A stretch of DNA of 64,000 nucleotides from UBA7662 sp943369355 (GTDB lineage: Bacteria > Bacteroidota > Bacteroidia > UBA7662), in contig CALRMX020000004.1 in the NCBI GenBank assembly GCA_943369355.1, positions 248,001 to 312,000 of the forward strand. Reading direction: 5' to 3'. The position numbers and the translations under genes were made by a program. Under the pieces are notes generated by a model. It did not search any database. It was given only the letters and a program-made list of their open reading frames with translations, and had not been told where the DNA came from. Every line of letters begins with the position of its first letter. Positions within the stretch are counted from its first letter, which is position 1. This document shows positions 51,060 through 60,554 of the stretch, piece by piece.

Positions 51060-53882
51060 ATGAGTTCACCAGAAAAAAGACTATTTCTGCTCGATGGCAT
51101 GGCCCTCGTTTTTAGGGCCTATTTCGCATTTTCGGGCAATCCACGGGTAACCAGCAAAGGTTTTGATACTTCTGCCATTTTTGGCTTTGCCATTTCGTTG
51201 CTCGATTTATTGCAAAAAGAAAAACCAACCCATATCGGCGTAGTATTCGACACGCCCGAACCAACGGCCCGGCACCTAGAATACCCGGCCTACAAGGCAC
51301 AGCGCGACGAAATGCCCGAAGCGCTTGCTGCCGCCCTCCCCTACATCGATAAACTCATCGAGGCCTTCCACATACCCGTACTCAAACGCCCCGGCTACGA
51401 AGCCGACGACGTGATAGGCACCTTGGCGTGGAAAGCGGCAGCCGAAGGGTATAGGGTGTATATGATGACCCCTGACAAAGATTTTGCTCAGCTGGTGCGC
51501 GATAATGTGTACATCTACAAACCCGCTCGTATGGGCAACGGCATCGAAATCATGGGCGTAGCCGAAGTACTCGAAAAATGGGAGATTACTCGCCCCGAAC
51601 AAGTCATCGACATACTAGGCATGTGGGGTGATGCAGTCGACAACATTCCCGGCATACCCGGCATAGGCGAAAAAACGGCGAAGAAATTGGTGCAGGAGTT
51701 TGGCAGCATGGAAGGATTGCTAGCCAATACCGATAAACTCAAAGGCAAACAGAAGGAGAATGTAGAAAACTTCCGTGAGCAGGGGCTACTGAGCAAAAAA
51801 CTCGCGACGATCGACACGCAGGTGCCCATCGAATTCGACCCCAAGAGCCTCACGCTCGACCCACCGAACGAGTCGGCCATCAAAGAACTTTTTACCGAGT
51901 TGGAATTCCGCACCTTGCTGCGACGCGTATTGGGTGAAGAAGCTGCCCAATCGGTAGAACCGCACAAACCAGCACCTGGCGGGCAGATGGACCTTTTTGG
52001 TCAACCCGTTGCACCACTCAGCACCGGCCCTAAAAATCAAACACCTACCATAACCGACGATACCGTGTACCGCACCATGGCCGATAGCGGAGCTACCTAT
52101 ACACTCGTACAGTCGGTAACCGACCAAGAAGCCCTGGTGAAAGAACTGCTGCAGCAAACGCAAATATGCTTCGATACTGAATTCACCAGCCTCGACCCCA
52201 TCACCGGTGAGCTAGTCGGTTTGGCTTTCAGCTTTGCCGAAAAAACGGGTTACTACGTGCCCTGTCCTGCCAACCAGGACGAAACCCGCACCATCGTGGA
52301 GCGTTTCCGACCAGTACTGGAGCACAAAAACATTAGAAAAATAGGCCAAAACCTGAAATTCGATTACCAGGTGATGGCTATTTATGGTGTTCGTTTAGGA
52401 GGTGAGCTCTGGGATACCATGCTAGCACACTACCTCATCGACCCCGATACCCGCCACAACATGGACGCCTTGAGCGAAACCTACCTCGGCTACCGCCCCG
52501 TGAGCATCACCGAACTCATCGGCAAAAAGGGCAAAGATCAAGGTACCATGCGCGATGTGGATGTACAATTGGCCAGCAACTATGCTGCCGAGGATGCCGA
52601 CATTACCCTGCAGCTAAAAAATCGTTTTGCACCGCTGCTCGCAGAAGCCCAGCTCGAAAAGCTCTTTCATGAGGTAGAAATGCCCTTGGTGGAGGTGCTT
52701 TCCGACATGGAACTAGAAGGCGTAAAAATCGACACAGCCGTACTCGCAGAGTTTTCGAAAGACCTGGAACTCCAGATACGTCAAAAAGAAGCAGAAATAC
52801 AGGAGCTCGCAGGGATGAAGTTCAATGTAGGCTCACCAAAACAGCTCGGAGACGTACTTTTTGAGGTGCTAAAGCTCGATCCCAAAGCCAAAAAAACCAA
52901 AACAGGTCAATACAAAACCGACGAAGAAGTGCTGAGTGCACTCGCCCCCAAGGCACCCATTGCCCAGGCTGTGCTCGATTACCGTCAAGCGCAAAAACTA
53001 AAGTCGACTTATGTAGATGCGCTGCCCACCATGATCAACAGCAAAACCGGTCGGGTACACACCAGCTATAACCAGGCGGTTGCTGCCACAGGCCGATTGA
53101 GCTCCAACAACCCCAATCTACAAAACATCCCCATACGCACCGAGATGGGGCGTGAAGTACGCAAAGCATTCATTCCTCGTGGCCCCGAATACACCCTCTT
53201 ATCGGCCGACTACAGCCAGATCGAACTGCGGATCATCACCGCCATCAGTGGCGACACCGCCATGCGCGAGGCCTTTGTGCAGGGACACGACATCCATGCC
53301 GCAACAGCCGCCAAGGTGTACAATGTACCCATCGATGAAGTGACCTCCGACCTTCGTCGTAATGCCAAAACGGTGAATTTTGGCATCATTTACGGCATCT
53401 CGGCCTTTGGCTTGAGTCAACGATTGGGCATAGGCCGCAGCGAAGCTGCCCAGCTTATTGAGCAGTATTTTGCCACCTACCCACGCATAAAAGCTTACAT
53501 GACCGAGATTGTCGACAGTGCCCGCGAAAAAGGATATGTAGAAACCCTACTCGGCCGACGTCGATACATCCGTGACATTCATTCGGCCAATGCCACAGTA
53601 CGTGGGTTTGCCGAACGTAACGCCATTAATGCCCCCATACAAGGCACCGCAGCCGACATGATTAAGTTGGCGATGATACGCATACATGCCGAAATGCGCC
53701 AAAGGAACATGAAAAGTCGCATGATATTGCAGGTGCACGACGAATTGGTATTCGATGCGCATCGCGACGAGCTAGCCGATTTGAAACGGTTGGTGGAAGA
53801 CGGTATGAAAAACGCATTACCGATGGATGTGCCAGTTTTGGTGGAAATGGGTACCGGCAACAACTGGCTGGAAGCGCATTAA
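51060..53882 (+). CDS. polA: DNA polymerase I
   Basis: A 940-residue replication and repair polymerase with all three domains: 5'-3' exonuclease (1-290; LFLLDGMALVFRAYFAF ... GYEADDVIGTLAWKA), 3'-5' exonuclease (about 345-530, with DTEF holding the first catalytic Asp and Glu) and polymerase A domain (LLSADYSQIELRI, RRNAKTVNFGIIYGISAFGL, MILQVHDELVFD). Both catalytic aspartates of the polymerase are visible. The start is ATG 51060; it faces the RES/Xre pair 2 on the other strand. Confidence 0.97.
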   Translation: MSSPEKRLFLLDGMALVFRAYFAFSGNPRVTSKGFDTSAIFGFAISLLDLLQKEKPTHIGVVFDTPEPTARHLEYPAYKAQRDEMPEALAAALPYIDKLIEAFHIPVLKRPGYEADDVIGTLAWKAAAEGYRVYMMTPDKDFAQLVRDNVYIYKPARMGNGIEIMGVAEVLEKWEITRPEQVIDILGMWGDAVDNIPGIPGIGEKTAKKLVQEFGSMEGLLANTDKLKGKQKENVENFREQGLLSKKLATIDTQVPIEFDPKSLTLDPPNESAIKELFTELEFRTLLRRVLGEEAAQSVEPHKPAPGGQMDLFGQPVAPLSTGPKNQTPTITDDTVYRTMADSGATYTLVQSVTDQEALVKELLQQTQICFDTEFTSLDPITGELVGLAFSFAEKTGYYVPCPANQDETRTIVERFRPVLEHKNIRKIGQNLKFDYQVMAIYGVRLGGELWDTMLAHYLIDPDTRHNMDALSETYLGYRPVSITELIGKKGKDQGTMRDVDVQLASNYAAEDADITLQLKNRFAPLLAEAQLEKLFHEVEMPLVEVLSDMELEGVKIDTAVLAEFSKDLELQIRQKEAEIQELAGMKFNVGSPKQLGDVLFEVLKLDPKAKKTKTGQYKTDEEVLSALAPKAPIAQAVLDYRQAQKLKSTYVDALPTMINSKTGRVHTSYNQAVAATGRLSSNNPNLQNIPIRTEMGREVRKAFIPRGPEYTLLSADYSQIELRIITAISGDTAMREAFVQGHDIHAATAAKVYNVPIDEVTSDLRRNAKTVNFGIIYGISAFGLSQRLGIGRSEAAQLIEQYFATYPRIKAYMTEIVDSAREKGYVETLLGRRRYIRDIHSANATVRGFAERNAINAPIQGTAADMIKLAMIRIHAEMRQRNMKSRMILQVHDELVFDAHRDELADLKRLVEDGMKNALPMDVPVLVEMGTGNNWLEAH

Positions 53883-53932
53883 AGCGAGCACAGGTTTTCA
53901 ACTAACGAGTTACGCAATGAGCAACACCTCAC

Positions 53933-54709
53933 TCAGCTTCTTGCAAGTAGGAATCGAATTGCACGCTCATTGAATACCGTGGGTTGCTCCATGGTGACCA
54001 CGTGGCCGCACTGCTCAACAATTTCGAGTGTGGCTTGCCGCGTGCGTGCTACCAAATCTTCAACAGTTGGTAAAAACATATGGTCCTGGCGGCCCATCAC
54101 GTACAACGTAGGAATGCCCGGTAAGGGTGCTTCAAAACGTTTGAGCAACGGCCGCAACTGACCGGTGAGCTTATACCAGCGCAAAAATTCCTGACGGGCC
54201 AGTTTACGGGCTTCGTTCACGAAAAAATTCCTCGACTCGGCGTGGTTTTTTCGCGGCATAATCACAAAAGCAAATAACTTATACAACCAGAGGTAAGGGA
54301 CCAGATTTTTGAATGCTCGTCCCAGTCCCACAAAAAAACGAGAGCGAAGGTCGAGTTTGGCAATGGCCCCGGCAAGCACCATCGACGAAACACGTTGCGG
54401 TTGCATCTCGGCCAACTGCCGGATGATGATGGTTCCCAACGATACCCCAACAAAGTGGGCTTTTTGTATGCCCAAGTGATCGAGCACTTGCAGCACGTCG
54501 GCAGCAATGACTTCGAACGAGTACTTTCGCGAAAAGTCGGAGCTTCCCGGCGATCGTCCATGCCCGCGTAAATCAACCAACAGCACATTAAAATGCTCAC
54601 TGAAAGCGCGTAACTGTTTGTACCAGATATTGCTACTTCCTCCAGCGCCATGGATAAATACTACCCAGGGGGCTTGTTCGGTATGCGTATGGGTTTTATA
54701 AAATAGCAC
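53933..54709 (-). CDS. Alpha/beta hydrolase
   Basis: A 258-residue cytosolic hydrolase (GTG start). It shows the oxyanion segment HGAGGSSNIWYKQL, DLRGHGRSPG, nucleophile elbow GVSLGT (Ser near 92), an acid around YVMGRQDHMF and the catalytic histidine in CGHVVTMEQP. Members cleave esters, lactones or C-C bonds; the substrate cannot be told. It lies convergent to polA and upstream of nothing obvious, so it is probably a single-gene unit. Confidence 0.88.
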   Translation of the reverse strand: MLFYKTHTHTEQAPWVVFIHGAGGSSNIWYKQLRAFSEHFNVLLVDLRGHGRSPGSSDFSRKYSFEVIAADVLQVLDHLGIQKAHFVGVSLGTIIIRQLAEMQPQRVSSMVLAGAIAKLDLRSRFFVGLGRAFKNLVPYLWLYKLFAFVIMPRKNHAESRNFFVNEARKLARQEFLRWYKLTGQLRPLLKRFEAPLPGIPTLYVMGRQDHMFLPTVEDLVARTRQATLEIVEQCGHVVTMEQPTVFNERAIRFLLARS

Positions 54710-54774
54710 TGAGTTACAACGACTGCGAGCAGCAAGAGTTTAGTGGAATGGATAATTACGTTTCGTTATCCTAC

Positions 54775-55479
54775 TTATGGTTTGTATTCGAGGGTGAGCA
54801 GTTGCTCGTTCTTTAATGCTGTTTTGCGTTTGGCGATAAAATGAACGCTCGTAGCACCAGCCGGTAACTTATAGGTGGCTACACCATTCACAACTTGCAG
54901 CGGCTCAACCGCGGCATCTTCAAGTGCCTGATTTGCGGCGAGCTTACCTACATAAAATTCTACCCGTTCATCGGCATTACTCAATTTAAGGGTGAGTTTT
55001 CCTTGGCCACTCACCGCTATATACGGTTGACGGAGCTCTTTGCCGTCAAAATCATACTCTTTAAGCCCAGGTAAAACACGACCGTTATCCCAATACAATC
55101 GCGCCATGAGCTTGCCGGTATTGTGGTATTTCTTCTCTTCGCCATGTTTTTTACCCTGCACAAACGTCACCTCCTGATACAAAATACCGTCTTCGTAATA
55201 CCACTTCGAAGGCCCGTCTTTCTGATTGTCCTTATAAGTAATTTCCGACTCGAGTTTGCCCGTGGTGTAATATTGCCGGGCGGGACCAGTGCGCTTGCCG
55301 TCGACATAGGTCACCTCGTTTTTAATCTTGCCGTCTTCGTAATAATTCTTTTGCAAGCCTTCGGCACGGCCATTGGCATTTTTGTGCAAGGGCACTTCCT
55401 CGGCTTTTTCTTCGGTGGCCGGTGGTAAACAAGCAACCAGTAAAAACAGTCCGAAAGGCACAAGGAGTTTTAGCGACAT
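54775..55479 (-). CDS. Lipoprotein with MORN-like (YwqK-type) repeats
   Basis: A 234-residue lipoprotein (lipobox LLVAC) with four to five MORN-variant repeats: 'YYEDGKIKNEVTYVDGKRTGPARQYYTTGKLESEITYKDNQKDG...'. The frame is open to 55506, but ATG 55479 (MSLKLLVPFGLF) gives the proper signal. YwqK-like repeat proteins are annotated as antitoxin-like, but as a lipoprotein this one more likely works at the envelope. A beta-sandwich-like C-terminal part (AVSGQGKLTLKLSNADERVEFYVGKL) follows. No function known. Confidence 0.75.
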   Translation of the reverse strand: MSLKLLVPFGLFLLVACLPPATEEKAEEVPLHKNANGRAEGLQKNYYEDGKIKNEVTYVDGKRTGPARQYYTTGKLESEITYKDNQKDGPSKWYYEDGILYQEVTFVQGKKHGEEKKYHNTGKLMARLYWDNGRVLPGLKEYDFDGKELRQPYIAVSGQGKLTLKLSNADERVEFYVGKLAANQALEDAAVEPLQVVNGVATYKLPAGATSVHFIAKRKTALKNEQLLTLEYKP

Positions 55480-55504
55480 GGGATACGTTTTTCCAAAAAT
55501 GCAC

Positions 55505-55528
55505 AAAAAAACCGCTATTTCAGCGGTT
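55505..55528 (-). terminator. Rho-independent terminator after the 130-residue helical protein gene
   Basis: On the minus strand AACCGCT-GAAAT-AGCGGTT forms a 7-bp stem followed by seven T. It lies 10 bp past the stop of the gene at 55539-55931 and ahead of the MORN-repeat lipoprotein. Confidence 0.8.
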
Positions 55529-55538
55529 TATGTTCAGA

Positions 55539-55931
55539 TTATTCCACCTGTCGTGGTGCTTGTTGTCGGTTTTCTTGTCGTTGTTGCCGCACATTTGCCT
55601 TTCTTTCGGCTTTTAACGCTTCGTACTTTTTGAGTTGTTCGTCGGTAAGTTGCTTCTTAATGAGCGAATCGGTTTCGAGTGTCAATTCCCTGTTTTTGCC
55701 CTTACCCGACATTTGTTGTTCACGTGCTACATCTCTGGCTTGTTCTATGCGGAGCAGATCGGCATACAGCGCTTTGGTTTGTGCTTTATTCAAATCCAAT
55801 TCTTTTTGGAGGCGGTTCAGGCGATTTTCGACGCGCTGTTCGGCAGGCACTGGCTTTCGGCCCGAGGGTTGTGCGATTGCAGTGGCTAGGGTAAAGGTAA
55901 ACACCACACCTAGCAAGAATAACTTTTTCAT
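55539..55931 (-). CDS. Exported helical protein, Spy/DUF4890-like
   Basis: A 130-residue exported protein (signal peptide MKKLFLLGVVFTFTLATAIAQ). The mature part is highly charged and helical with two 'LxxxQ' style segments (LDLNKAQTKALYADLLRIEQA; LTDEQLKKYEALKAERKANV), similar to the Spy/CpxP and DUF4890 groups of periplasmic proteins. It may be a periplasmic stress chaperone. ATG 55931 gives the normal signal; the frame is open for two more codons. Confidence 0.65.
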   Translation of the reverse strand: MKKLFLLGVVFTFTLATAIAQPSGRKPVPAEQRVENRLNRLQKELDLNKAQTKALYADLLRIEQARDVAREQQMSGKGKNRELTLETDSLIKKQLTDEQLKKYEALKAERKANVRQQRQENRQQAPRQVE

Positions 55932-56079
55932 TATCAAAGGATTTATGCTGCTCTGACGTGCGACAGCAGCAACGGTTTAACGCCATATTCTTAATTAGTT
56001 CAAAATTCCTTGAACCGCTTCAGGGTTCTGCTTGTTGGGGAGATAGTTAACTTTACATTCGATCTAAACAAATCATCCA

Positions 56080-56688
56080 ATGGCATTTGAATTACCCGCA
56101 CTTCCGTACGCTCACAATGCGCTCGAACCGCATATCGATACGGCTACCATGGAAATCCACCACGGAAAACACCATGCTGCTTACGTAAACAACCTCAATG
56201 CTGCCCTTGCCGGCACCGAAAATGAAGGAAAATCGCTGGAAGAGCTCATGGCCAATATCAGCAAATTGCCAGCGGCAGTTCGCAATAACGGCGGTGGTCA
56301 TTACAATCACAGCTTGTTCTGGACCGTGATGAGTCCCAATGGCGGTGGCAACCCTTCGGGCGAGCTGGCGTCAGCCATCGACGCAGCCTTTGGTTCTTTT
56401 GATGCGTTCAAAGAGAAATTTGCTCAAGCTGGTGCAACACGCTTTGGCTCCGGATGGGCTTGGTTATGCGTGGAAAATGGCGCCTTGAAGGTATGCAGCA
56501 CACCCAACCAAGATAATCCACTCATGGACGTGGTGACCGATTGTAACGGCACTCCAATCTTGGGCCTCGACGTTTGGGAACACGCTTACTACCTCAAGTT
56601 CCAAAACCGCCGCCCCGACTACATCGCCAGCTTCTGGAATGTTGTCAACTGGGACGAAGTAGCCCGCAGATTCGCTGCTGCGAAATAA
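56080..56688 (+). CDS. Superoxide dismutase (Fe/Mn family)
   Basis: A 202-residue enzyme that converts superoxide to hydrogen peroxide and oxygen in the cytosol. It has the family landmarks: LPYAHNALEPHIDTATMEIHHGKHHAAYV with the first histidine ligand, GGGHYNHSLFW with the second, and DVWEHAYYLKFQNRR with the Asp and His ligands. The metal (Fe or Mn) cannot be fixed with certainty. A possible -7 box TAACTTTAC lies at 56048-56056. A bidirectional terminator follows. Confidence 0.96.
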   Translation: MAFELPALPYAHNALEPHIDTATMEIHHGKHHAAYVNNLNAALAGTENEGKSLEELMANISKLPAAVRNNGGGHYNHSLFWTVMSPNGGGNPSGELASAIDAAFGSFDAFKEKFAQAGATRFGSGWAWLCVENGALKVCSTPNQDNPLMDVVTDCNGTPILGLDVWEHAYYLKFQNRRPDYIASFWNVVNWDEVARRFAAAK

Positions 56689-56706
56689 CGGCACAAGAAC
56701 TCCATA

Positions 56707-56738
56707 AAAAAACCCGAAGGGATGCCTTCGGGTTTTTT
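56707..56738. terminator. Bidirectional terminator between superoxide dismutase and the opposing gene
   Basis: AAAAAACCCGAAGG-GATG-CCTTCGGGTTTTTT is a 14-bp perfect inverted repeat with a T-run on either strand. It ends the sod transcript and the converging gene at 56753. Confidence 0.92.
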
Positions 56739-56752
56739 CGTTTTTGGTGCGC

Positions 56753-58327
56753 TTAGTAAAATGTAACCTTAACCAACTTTAAGGTTCCTTTTACGCTGGT
56801 AGCGAGCACCAATTGCTGATTTCTAGCAATCGAAAAAGCCGAATACGGATGCAGTATGCTCTCTTCTTCCTTTTCGGTGAATAAAACTTCCACATCGGTT
56901 TTGCCGTATTTGTCGACATAGGCAATCAATCCACGCGAATATTTGCCTCCAGTACGTTCCATGGGCAGTTGTTTTAACGGGTCAATTTGGTCAACATTTA
57001 CCGGATTGTCGTTGTACAGTAGCGCAATCTTGTCGCGCAAAACGCCACGAACAAAACTGTTGCCGTTGCCTTCGTCGTTCATGGTCATCTGATTGAGCGA
57101 CAAGGTAGCTTGCCAATCGATGCTGCCACGCGCATTGAAGTTTACCACAATCACTCCCTGCACATAATTTGTGATTTTACTTTTTTCGTCGGGGAAGTTG
57201 TCGGGCTTCTGACCGCTGGGTACTTCCTTATTCGTGCGGGTAATTTCACCCACCAAAAACACATTGCCGTCTTCGCGGGTAAGTACCTGTGTAGGTTCAA
57301 CATCCATCACCCCTCTGATTAGCTTCTTCGGGATGTTGGTATCGCGGAATTTTTTAAGGTTTACTTTGTGGATATTGGCAAACTCCTTATTGATCGGTTC
57401 GGTGGTTTTACGTAAAACCTGGTTGGTGATGATATCGGTAGTGGTGATAAAACAGCCCGTGATGCCGCCTTTGGAGTTGGCACCGTAAAAGCCCGATGCA
57501 TGTAATTTTTCCTGCCCTTTGTCGAGGTGAATGGCGGTGCTATACACAAACATATCGCTGCCGAGCGCCAACGGATATTGCAAAATCTTATCGTCGTCGA
57601 CATCGTAATTGAACACCGTCCAATAGTACGGCAATTCAGGTATACGTTTTTTCGGATTCGGAAGGTCCTCAACCCGTGCTGTGAAGTACAAGTTGCTGCT
57701 ACCATCGGGAATTATCATGCCCATTTCTACGCGCTTGCCATCGATAGGAATGGCAATGGTACGGTTGGCAATATCGCGGAATTCGTTGTCCCACATGCGG
57801 TACAAATAGCGCGAACTTGCCCCTTTTTCGTTGGGTAGGGTACGCAGCATATACATCAGCTTACGATCGGAGGTGAGCGCAAAGCTGTGCTGCACCTTGA
57901 TTTCTTCGCCTGGTTTGCCTTCAATCTCGTCGAGTATAACGGGCTCCGCATCGTAGGTGCCGTCGGCGTTGAGCTTGTAGGCGTAATGCGTGAGACGGTT
58001 ATCTACTTTGTTGTACACCCGGGTGATAAACATCAGCTTTCCGTCGATACCAAAAGCATCGATATACTCGTGTGGCACTTTGTTTACTGCCGGTAGCTTT
58101 ACCGGGTATTTGTTGGTTAGCGCCAGTTCGTTGTCGAACACCAGCAATTCCAGCTCCTTTTTGAGCTTATTCACTACCACCGTGCTCGCTTTGTCGTAGC
58201 TCAGAATTTTTGCTGAGCGGCCTTCGATTTTTTCTTTCGAAGCTGCACCATGCTGCACACTTACCGTTTGGGCTGTCGCCCCCAAAGCGCCAACCACCAG
58301 GGTCAGCATCCAAATCAGTTTTTTCAT
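56753..58327 (-). CDS. Hypothetical exported protein, possibly beta-propeller
   Basis: A 524-residue exported protein (signal peptide TLVVGALGATAQ). The mature part contains many short strands spaced by polar loops (YEYDAFGIDGKLMFITRVYN style; KLMYMLRTLPNEKGASSRYLY; SSNLYFTARVEDLPNPKKR), suggesting a propeller, but no repeat motif is clear. It stands directly upstream of nothing on its strand and 11 bp downstream of the TPM/lemA operon end, so it may be the last gene of that operon. I do not recognise a family. Confidence 0.55.
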   Translation of the reverse strand: MKKLIWMLTLVVGALGATAQTVSVQHGAASKEKIEGRSAKILSYDKASTVVVNKLKKELELLVFDNELALTNKYPVKLPAVNKVPHEYIDAFGIDGKLMFITRVYNKVDNRLTHYAYKLNADGTYDAEPVILDEIEGKPGEEIKVQHSFALTSDRKLMYMLRTLPNEKGASSRYLYRMWDNEFRDIANRTIAIPIDGKRVEMGMIIPDGSSNLYFTARVEDLPNPKKRIPELPYYWTVFNYDVDDDKILQYPLALGSDMFVYSTAIHLDKGQEKLHASGFYGANSKGGITGCFITTTDIITNQVLRKTTEPINKEFANIHKVNLKKFRDTNIPKKLIRGVMDVEPTQVLTREDGNVFLVGEITRTNKEVPSGQKPDNFPDEKSKITNYVQGVIVVNFNARGSIDWQATLSLNQMTMNDEGNGNSFVRGVLRDKIALLYNDNPVNVDQIDPLKQLPMERTGGKYSRGLIAYVDKYGKTDVEVLFTEKEEESILHPYSAFSIARNQQLVLATSVKGTLKLVKVTFY

Positions 58328-58338
58328 AATCGTTTAGT

Positions 58339-59121
58339 TTACCAGCCTCCACTGGCGCCACCGCCGCCCGACATACCGCCACCGAAGCCTCCAAAACCGC
58401 CGCCACCAAAGCCACCGCCGCCACCAAAGCCACCGCCGCCCCCGCCGCCCCAGGAGGAGCCTCCTCCCATTGGGAAGAAAAACGGTGGCTGATAGGCTCT
58501 GCGACCACGTCCGGTATAGCTTTGGCCGCCTCCGCCGTTGCGCGCATTCGCAATGATAACAAATAGGATGAACAGCAGCACTACAACGATGAGTCCTTTG
58601 GGGAAGGATTTTTCGCCCTGCCCTCCCTCTTCGTTGACATATGCGCCGCTTAAAATCTCGATAATCGTTAATGCAGCCGTGTTAATGCCCTCGTAATACC
58701 TTTGTTCGCGGAAGGCCGGCTTCAAAATTTGTTCGATGATCCTACGGGATAAAGCATCAGTCAGCCGGTCTTCGACGCCATAGCCTGTTTCGATACGCAT
58801 TTTGCGTTCGTCCATCGCAAAGAGCAAAAGCACCCCGTTGTTGGTGCCTTTACGGCCGATGCCCCACTGCTCGTAAAGGCGATTGGCATAGTCCGCCACT
58901 TCATAACCTTCGAGGCTTTGAACAATCACCACGGCCAGCTGCGTAGAGGTGCTATCGTCGTAGGCCACCAAAAGCTGCTCGAGGCTTTCGCGCTCCCCTG
59001 CGCCCAAGATGCCGGCAAAGTCGTTCACCAACTTCGGTGGATTTTGCGGTTCGGGGAATTGTGCGAACACGCCCGATACTGCCAACAGCAGCAGTCCTAA
59101 AATGAACTTAATCCTTGCCAT
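58339..59121 (-). CDS. TPM domain protein with glycine-rich tail
   Basis: A 260-residue membrane protein. Signal peptide (LLLLAVSGVFAQ), then a TPM domain (NPPKLVNDFAGILGAGERES ... QLAVVIVQSLEGYEVADYAN, NNGVLLLFAMDERKMRIETGYGVEDRLTDA), a single C-terminal membrane helix (LIVVVLLFILFVIIANA) and a Gly/Phe-rich tail of about 60 residues. TPM proteins are linked to photosystem II repair in plants and to membrane stress or oxygen tolerance in bacteria. The start ATG 59121 overlaps the next TPM gene by 14 bp; the longer frame (59196) lacks a signal peptide. Confidence 0.88.
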   Translation of the reverse strand: MARIKFILGLLLLAVSGVFAQFPEPQNPPKLVNDFAGILGAGERESLEQLLVAYDDSTSTQLAVVIVQSLEGYEVADYANRLYEQWGIGRKGTNNGVLLLFAMDERKMRIETGYGVEDRLTDALSRRIIEQILKPAFREQRYYEGINTAALTIIEILSGAYVNEEGGQGEKSFPKGLIVVVLLFILFVIIANARNGGGGQSYTGRGRRAYQPPFFFPMGGGSSWGGGGGGGFGGGGGFGGGGFGGFGGGMSGGGGASGGW

Positions 59122-59545
59122 AGCTGATGTCGTTGCTGAGCTCGTTGCTATCGTCGCTCTGGTAGGGGAAATAGGTTTTGAGCTTATCGCCCACATCGGT
59201 AACTACCTGCACCAAACCAGCGGCATAGTTTCCGGCTTTAAAGGCGGCAATCAACGCATTGAGCTCGGCCTGCCAAAAGTCGCTACCCACCTGCTCGTGT
59301 ATGCCGGCATCGCCGTATATGGCCAACTTATGGTCTTTTACGGCGATGTACACAATCACCCCATTGCGGGCAACAGTACGTGTCATGCCCAATTTGTCGA
59401 AGAGCTGAATGGCCCTGTCGAGGGCATTGCCACGGCAATGATCTTCGAGATGGATTCTGATTTCGCCGGAAGTAGCCTTTTCGGCTGCTGCAATGGCAGC
59501 AACCACAAGCTGTTCGTCGGCTTCGGTAAACAGGCGCGCCGCCAT
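59108..59545 (-). CDS. TPM domain protein, short form
   Basis: A 145-residue protein with a TPM domain only (ARLFTEADEQLVVAAIAAAEKATSGEIRIHLED, NGVIVYIAVKDHKLAIYGDAGIHEQVGSDFW) and no signal peptide. It lies between lemA (2-bp gap) and the longer TPM gene (14-bp overlap). The order lemA-TPM-TPM is a widely conserved operon in Bacteroidota, so its role is tied to that of LemA at the membrane. Confidence 0.88.
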   Translation of the reverse strand: MAARLFTEADEQLVVAAIAAAEKATSGEIRIHLEDHCRGNALDRAIQLFDKLGMTRTVARNGVIVYIAVKDHKLAIYGDAGIHEQVGSDFWQAELNALIAAFKAGNYAAGLVQVVTDVGDKLKTYFPYQSDDSNELSNDISYGKD

Positions 59546-59547
59546 CC

Positions 59548-60126
59548 TTAAAACTCTACTTTCGGAGCCTTTTCGCTGCCTGCCTCGGCCTCAAAGTACG
59601 CTTTCGACTCAAAGTCGAACATGCCTGCAATGAGGTTGTTCGGGAACTTGCGGATATAGGTATTGTACGACTTCACCACCTCGTTGAAGCGGCGGCGCTC
59701 AACGCTGATGCGGTTTTCGGTGCCTTCCAGCTGCGACTGCAACTCCAAGAAATTTTGGTTGGCTTTTAAATCGGGGTATTTTTCAACCACCACCATCAAG
59801 CGCGAAAGCGCGCTGCTTAGCTCACCTTGATTGGCTTGGAAAGCTTTGAGGGTGTTGGCGTCCAGCTTGGTCGGGTCGATGTTCATGGCGGTGGCTTTTG
59901 CACGGGCATTGACCACGCCTTCGAGGGTTTCTTTTTCAAACTCGGCATATCCCTTCACCGAACTTACTAGGTTGGGGATGAGGTCGGCACGACGTTGATA
60001 GGCTGTTTCAACATTGGCCCACTGGCTTACTACTTCTTCTTGCAGACTAACCATTTGGTTGTAGCCGCACGAACTGAGCACAAATGGCATCACGGCAACG
60101 AAGAGCAAACGAAATAAGGTTTTCAT
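59548..60126 (-). CDS. lemA: LemA family protein
   Basis: A 192-residue lipoprotein-like membrane protein (signal ends VLSSCGYNQM, Cys at about residue 20). The typical LemA helical bundle follows: VVSQWANVETAYQRRADLIP, then NLVSSVKGYAEFEKETLEGV, and ISVERRRFNEVVKSYNTYIR in the C-terminal part, ending with FEAEAGSEKAPKVEF. Function is unclear; LemA is thought to act with TPM partners in envelope integrity. It is the first gene of the operon. Confidence 0.92.
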   Translation of the reverse strand: MKTLFRLLFVAVMPFVLSSCGYNQMVSLQEEVVSQWANVETAYQRRADLIPNLVSSVKGYAEFEKETLEGVVNARAKATAMNIDPTKLDANTLKAFQANQGELSSALSRLMVVVEKYPDLKANQNFLELQSQLEGTENRISVERRRFNEVVKSYNTYIRKFPNNLIAGMFDFESKAYFEAEAGSEKAPKVEF

Positions 60127-60272
60127 AAAAAATGAATTGAGGTTTAAATCTACAACGCAAAACGCTACTTACGTCACAGAGTTCCCTGCAATTCGTTAAT
60201 GAATGCCAACAAATTAAGCCGATTGGCAAAATTTCAGACCCATCGGGCTACGATTCCGATAGATAGCAGCTC

Positions 60273-60554
60273 TTACCCACGAAGCTCGGGGTGTTTTTCA
60301 AGCGTGGCTTTGGCAAAAGGACACAATGGAATTACCTCGTATTGCAATGCTTTGGCCCATTTCATGGCAGCCTCTACCAAGGCATAGCCGGCACCGGTTC
60401 CGCGCAAACTGTCGTCGACCCCGGTATGATCGATGATGATTTTGTCGGAACCTGCCACCGAGTAGGTGAGCTCTGCAATGCGTTTGCCCGCCTCGTTGCG
60501 GATTACAAACATGCCCTTGTGTTCGCTCGGCAGATGTTCGATGGCGTGGTTCAT
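60273..60554 (-). CDS. GNAT family N-acetyltransferase (NATD1/YjdJ-like)
   Basis: A 93-residue minimal acetyltransferase of the 'YjdJ/NATD1' kind. It shows the shortened fold with FVIRNEAGKRIAELTYSVAG, IDHTGVDDSLRGTGAGYALVEAAMKWAK (acetyl-CoA loop RGTGAG) and the closing 'VIPLCPFAKATLEKHPEL'. The start (ATG 60554) overlaps the nitroreductase stop by 4 bp. Substrate unknown. Confidence 0.88.
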   Translation of the reverse strand: MNHAIEHLPSEHKGMFVIRNEAGKRIAELTYSVAGSDKIIIDHTGVDDSLRGTGAGYALVEAAMKWAKALQYEVIPLCPFAKATLEKHPELRG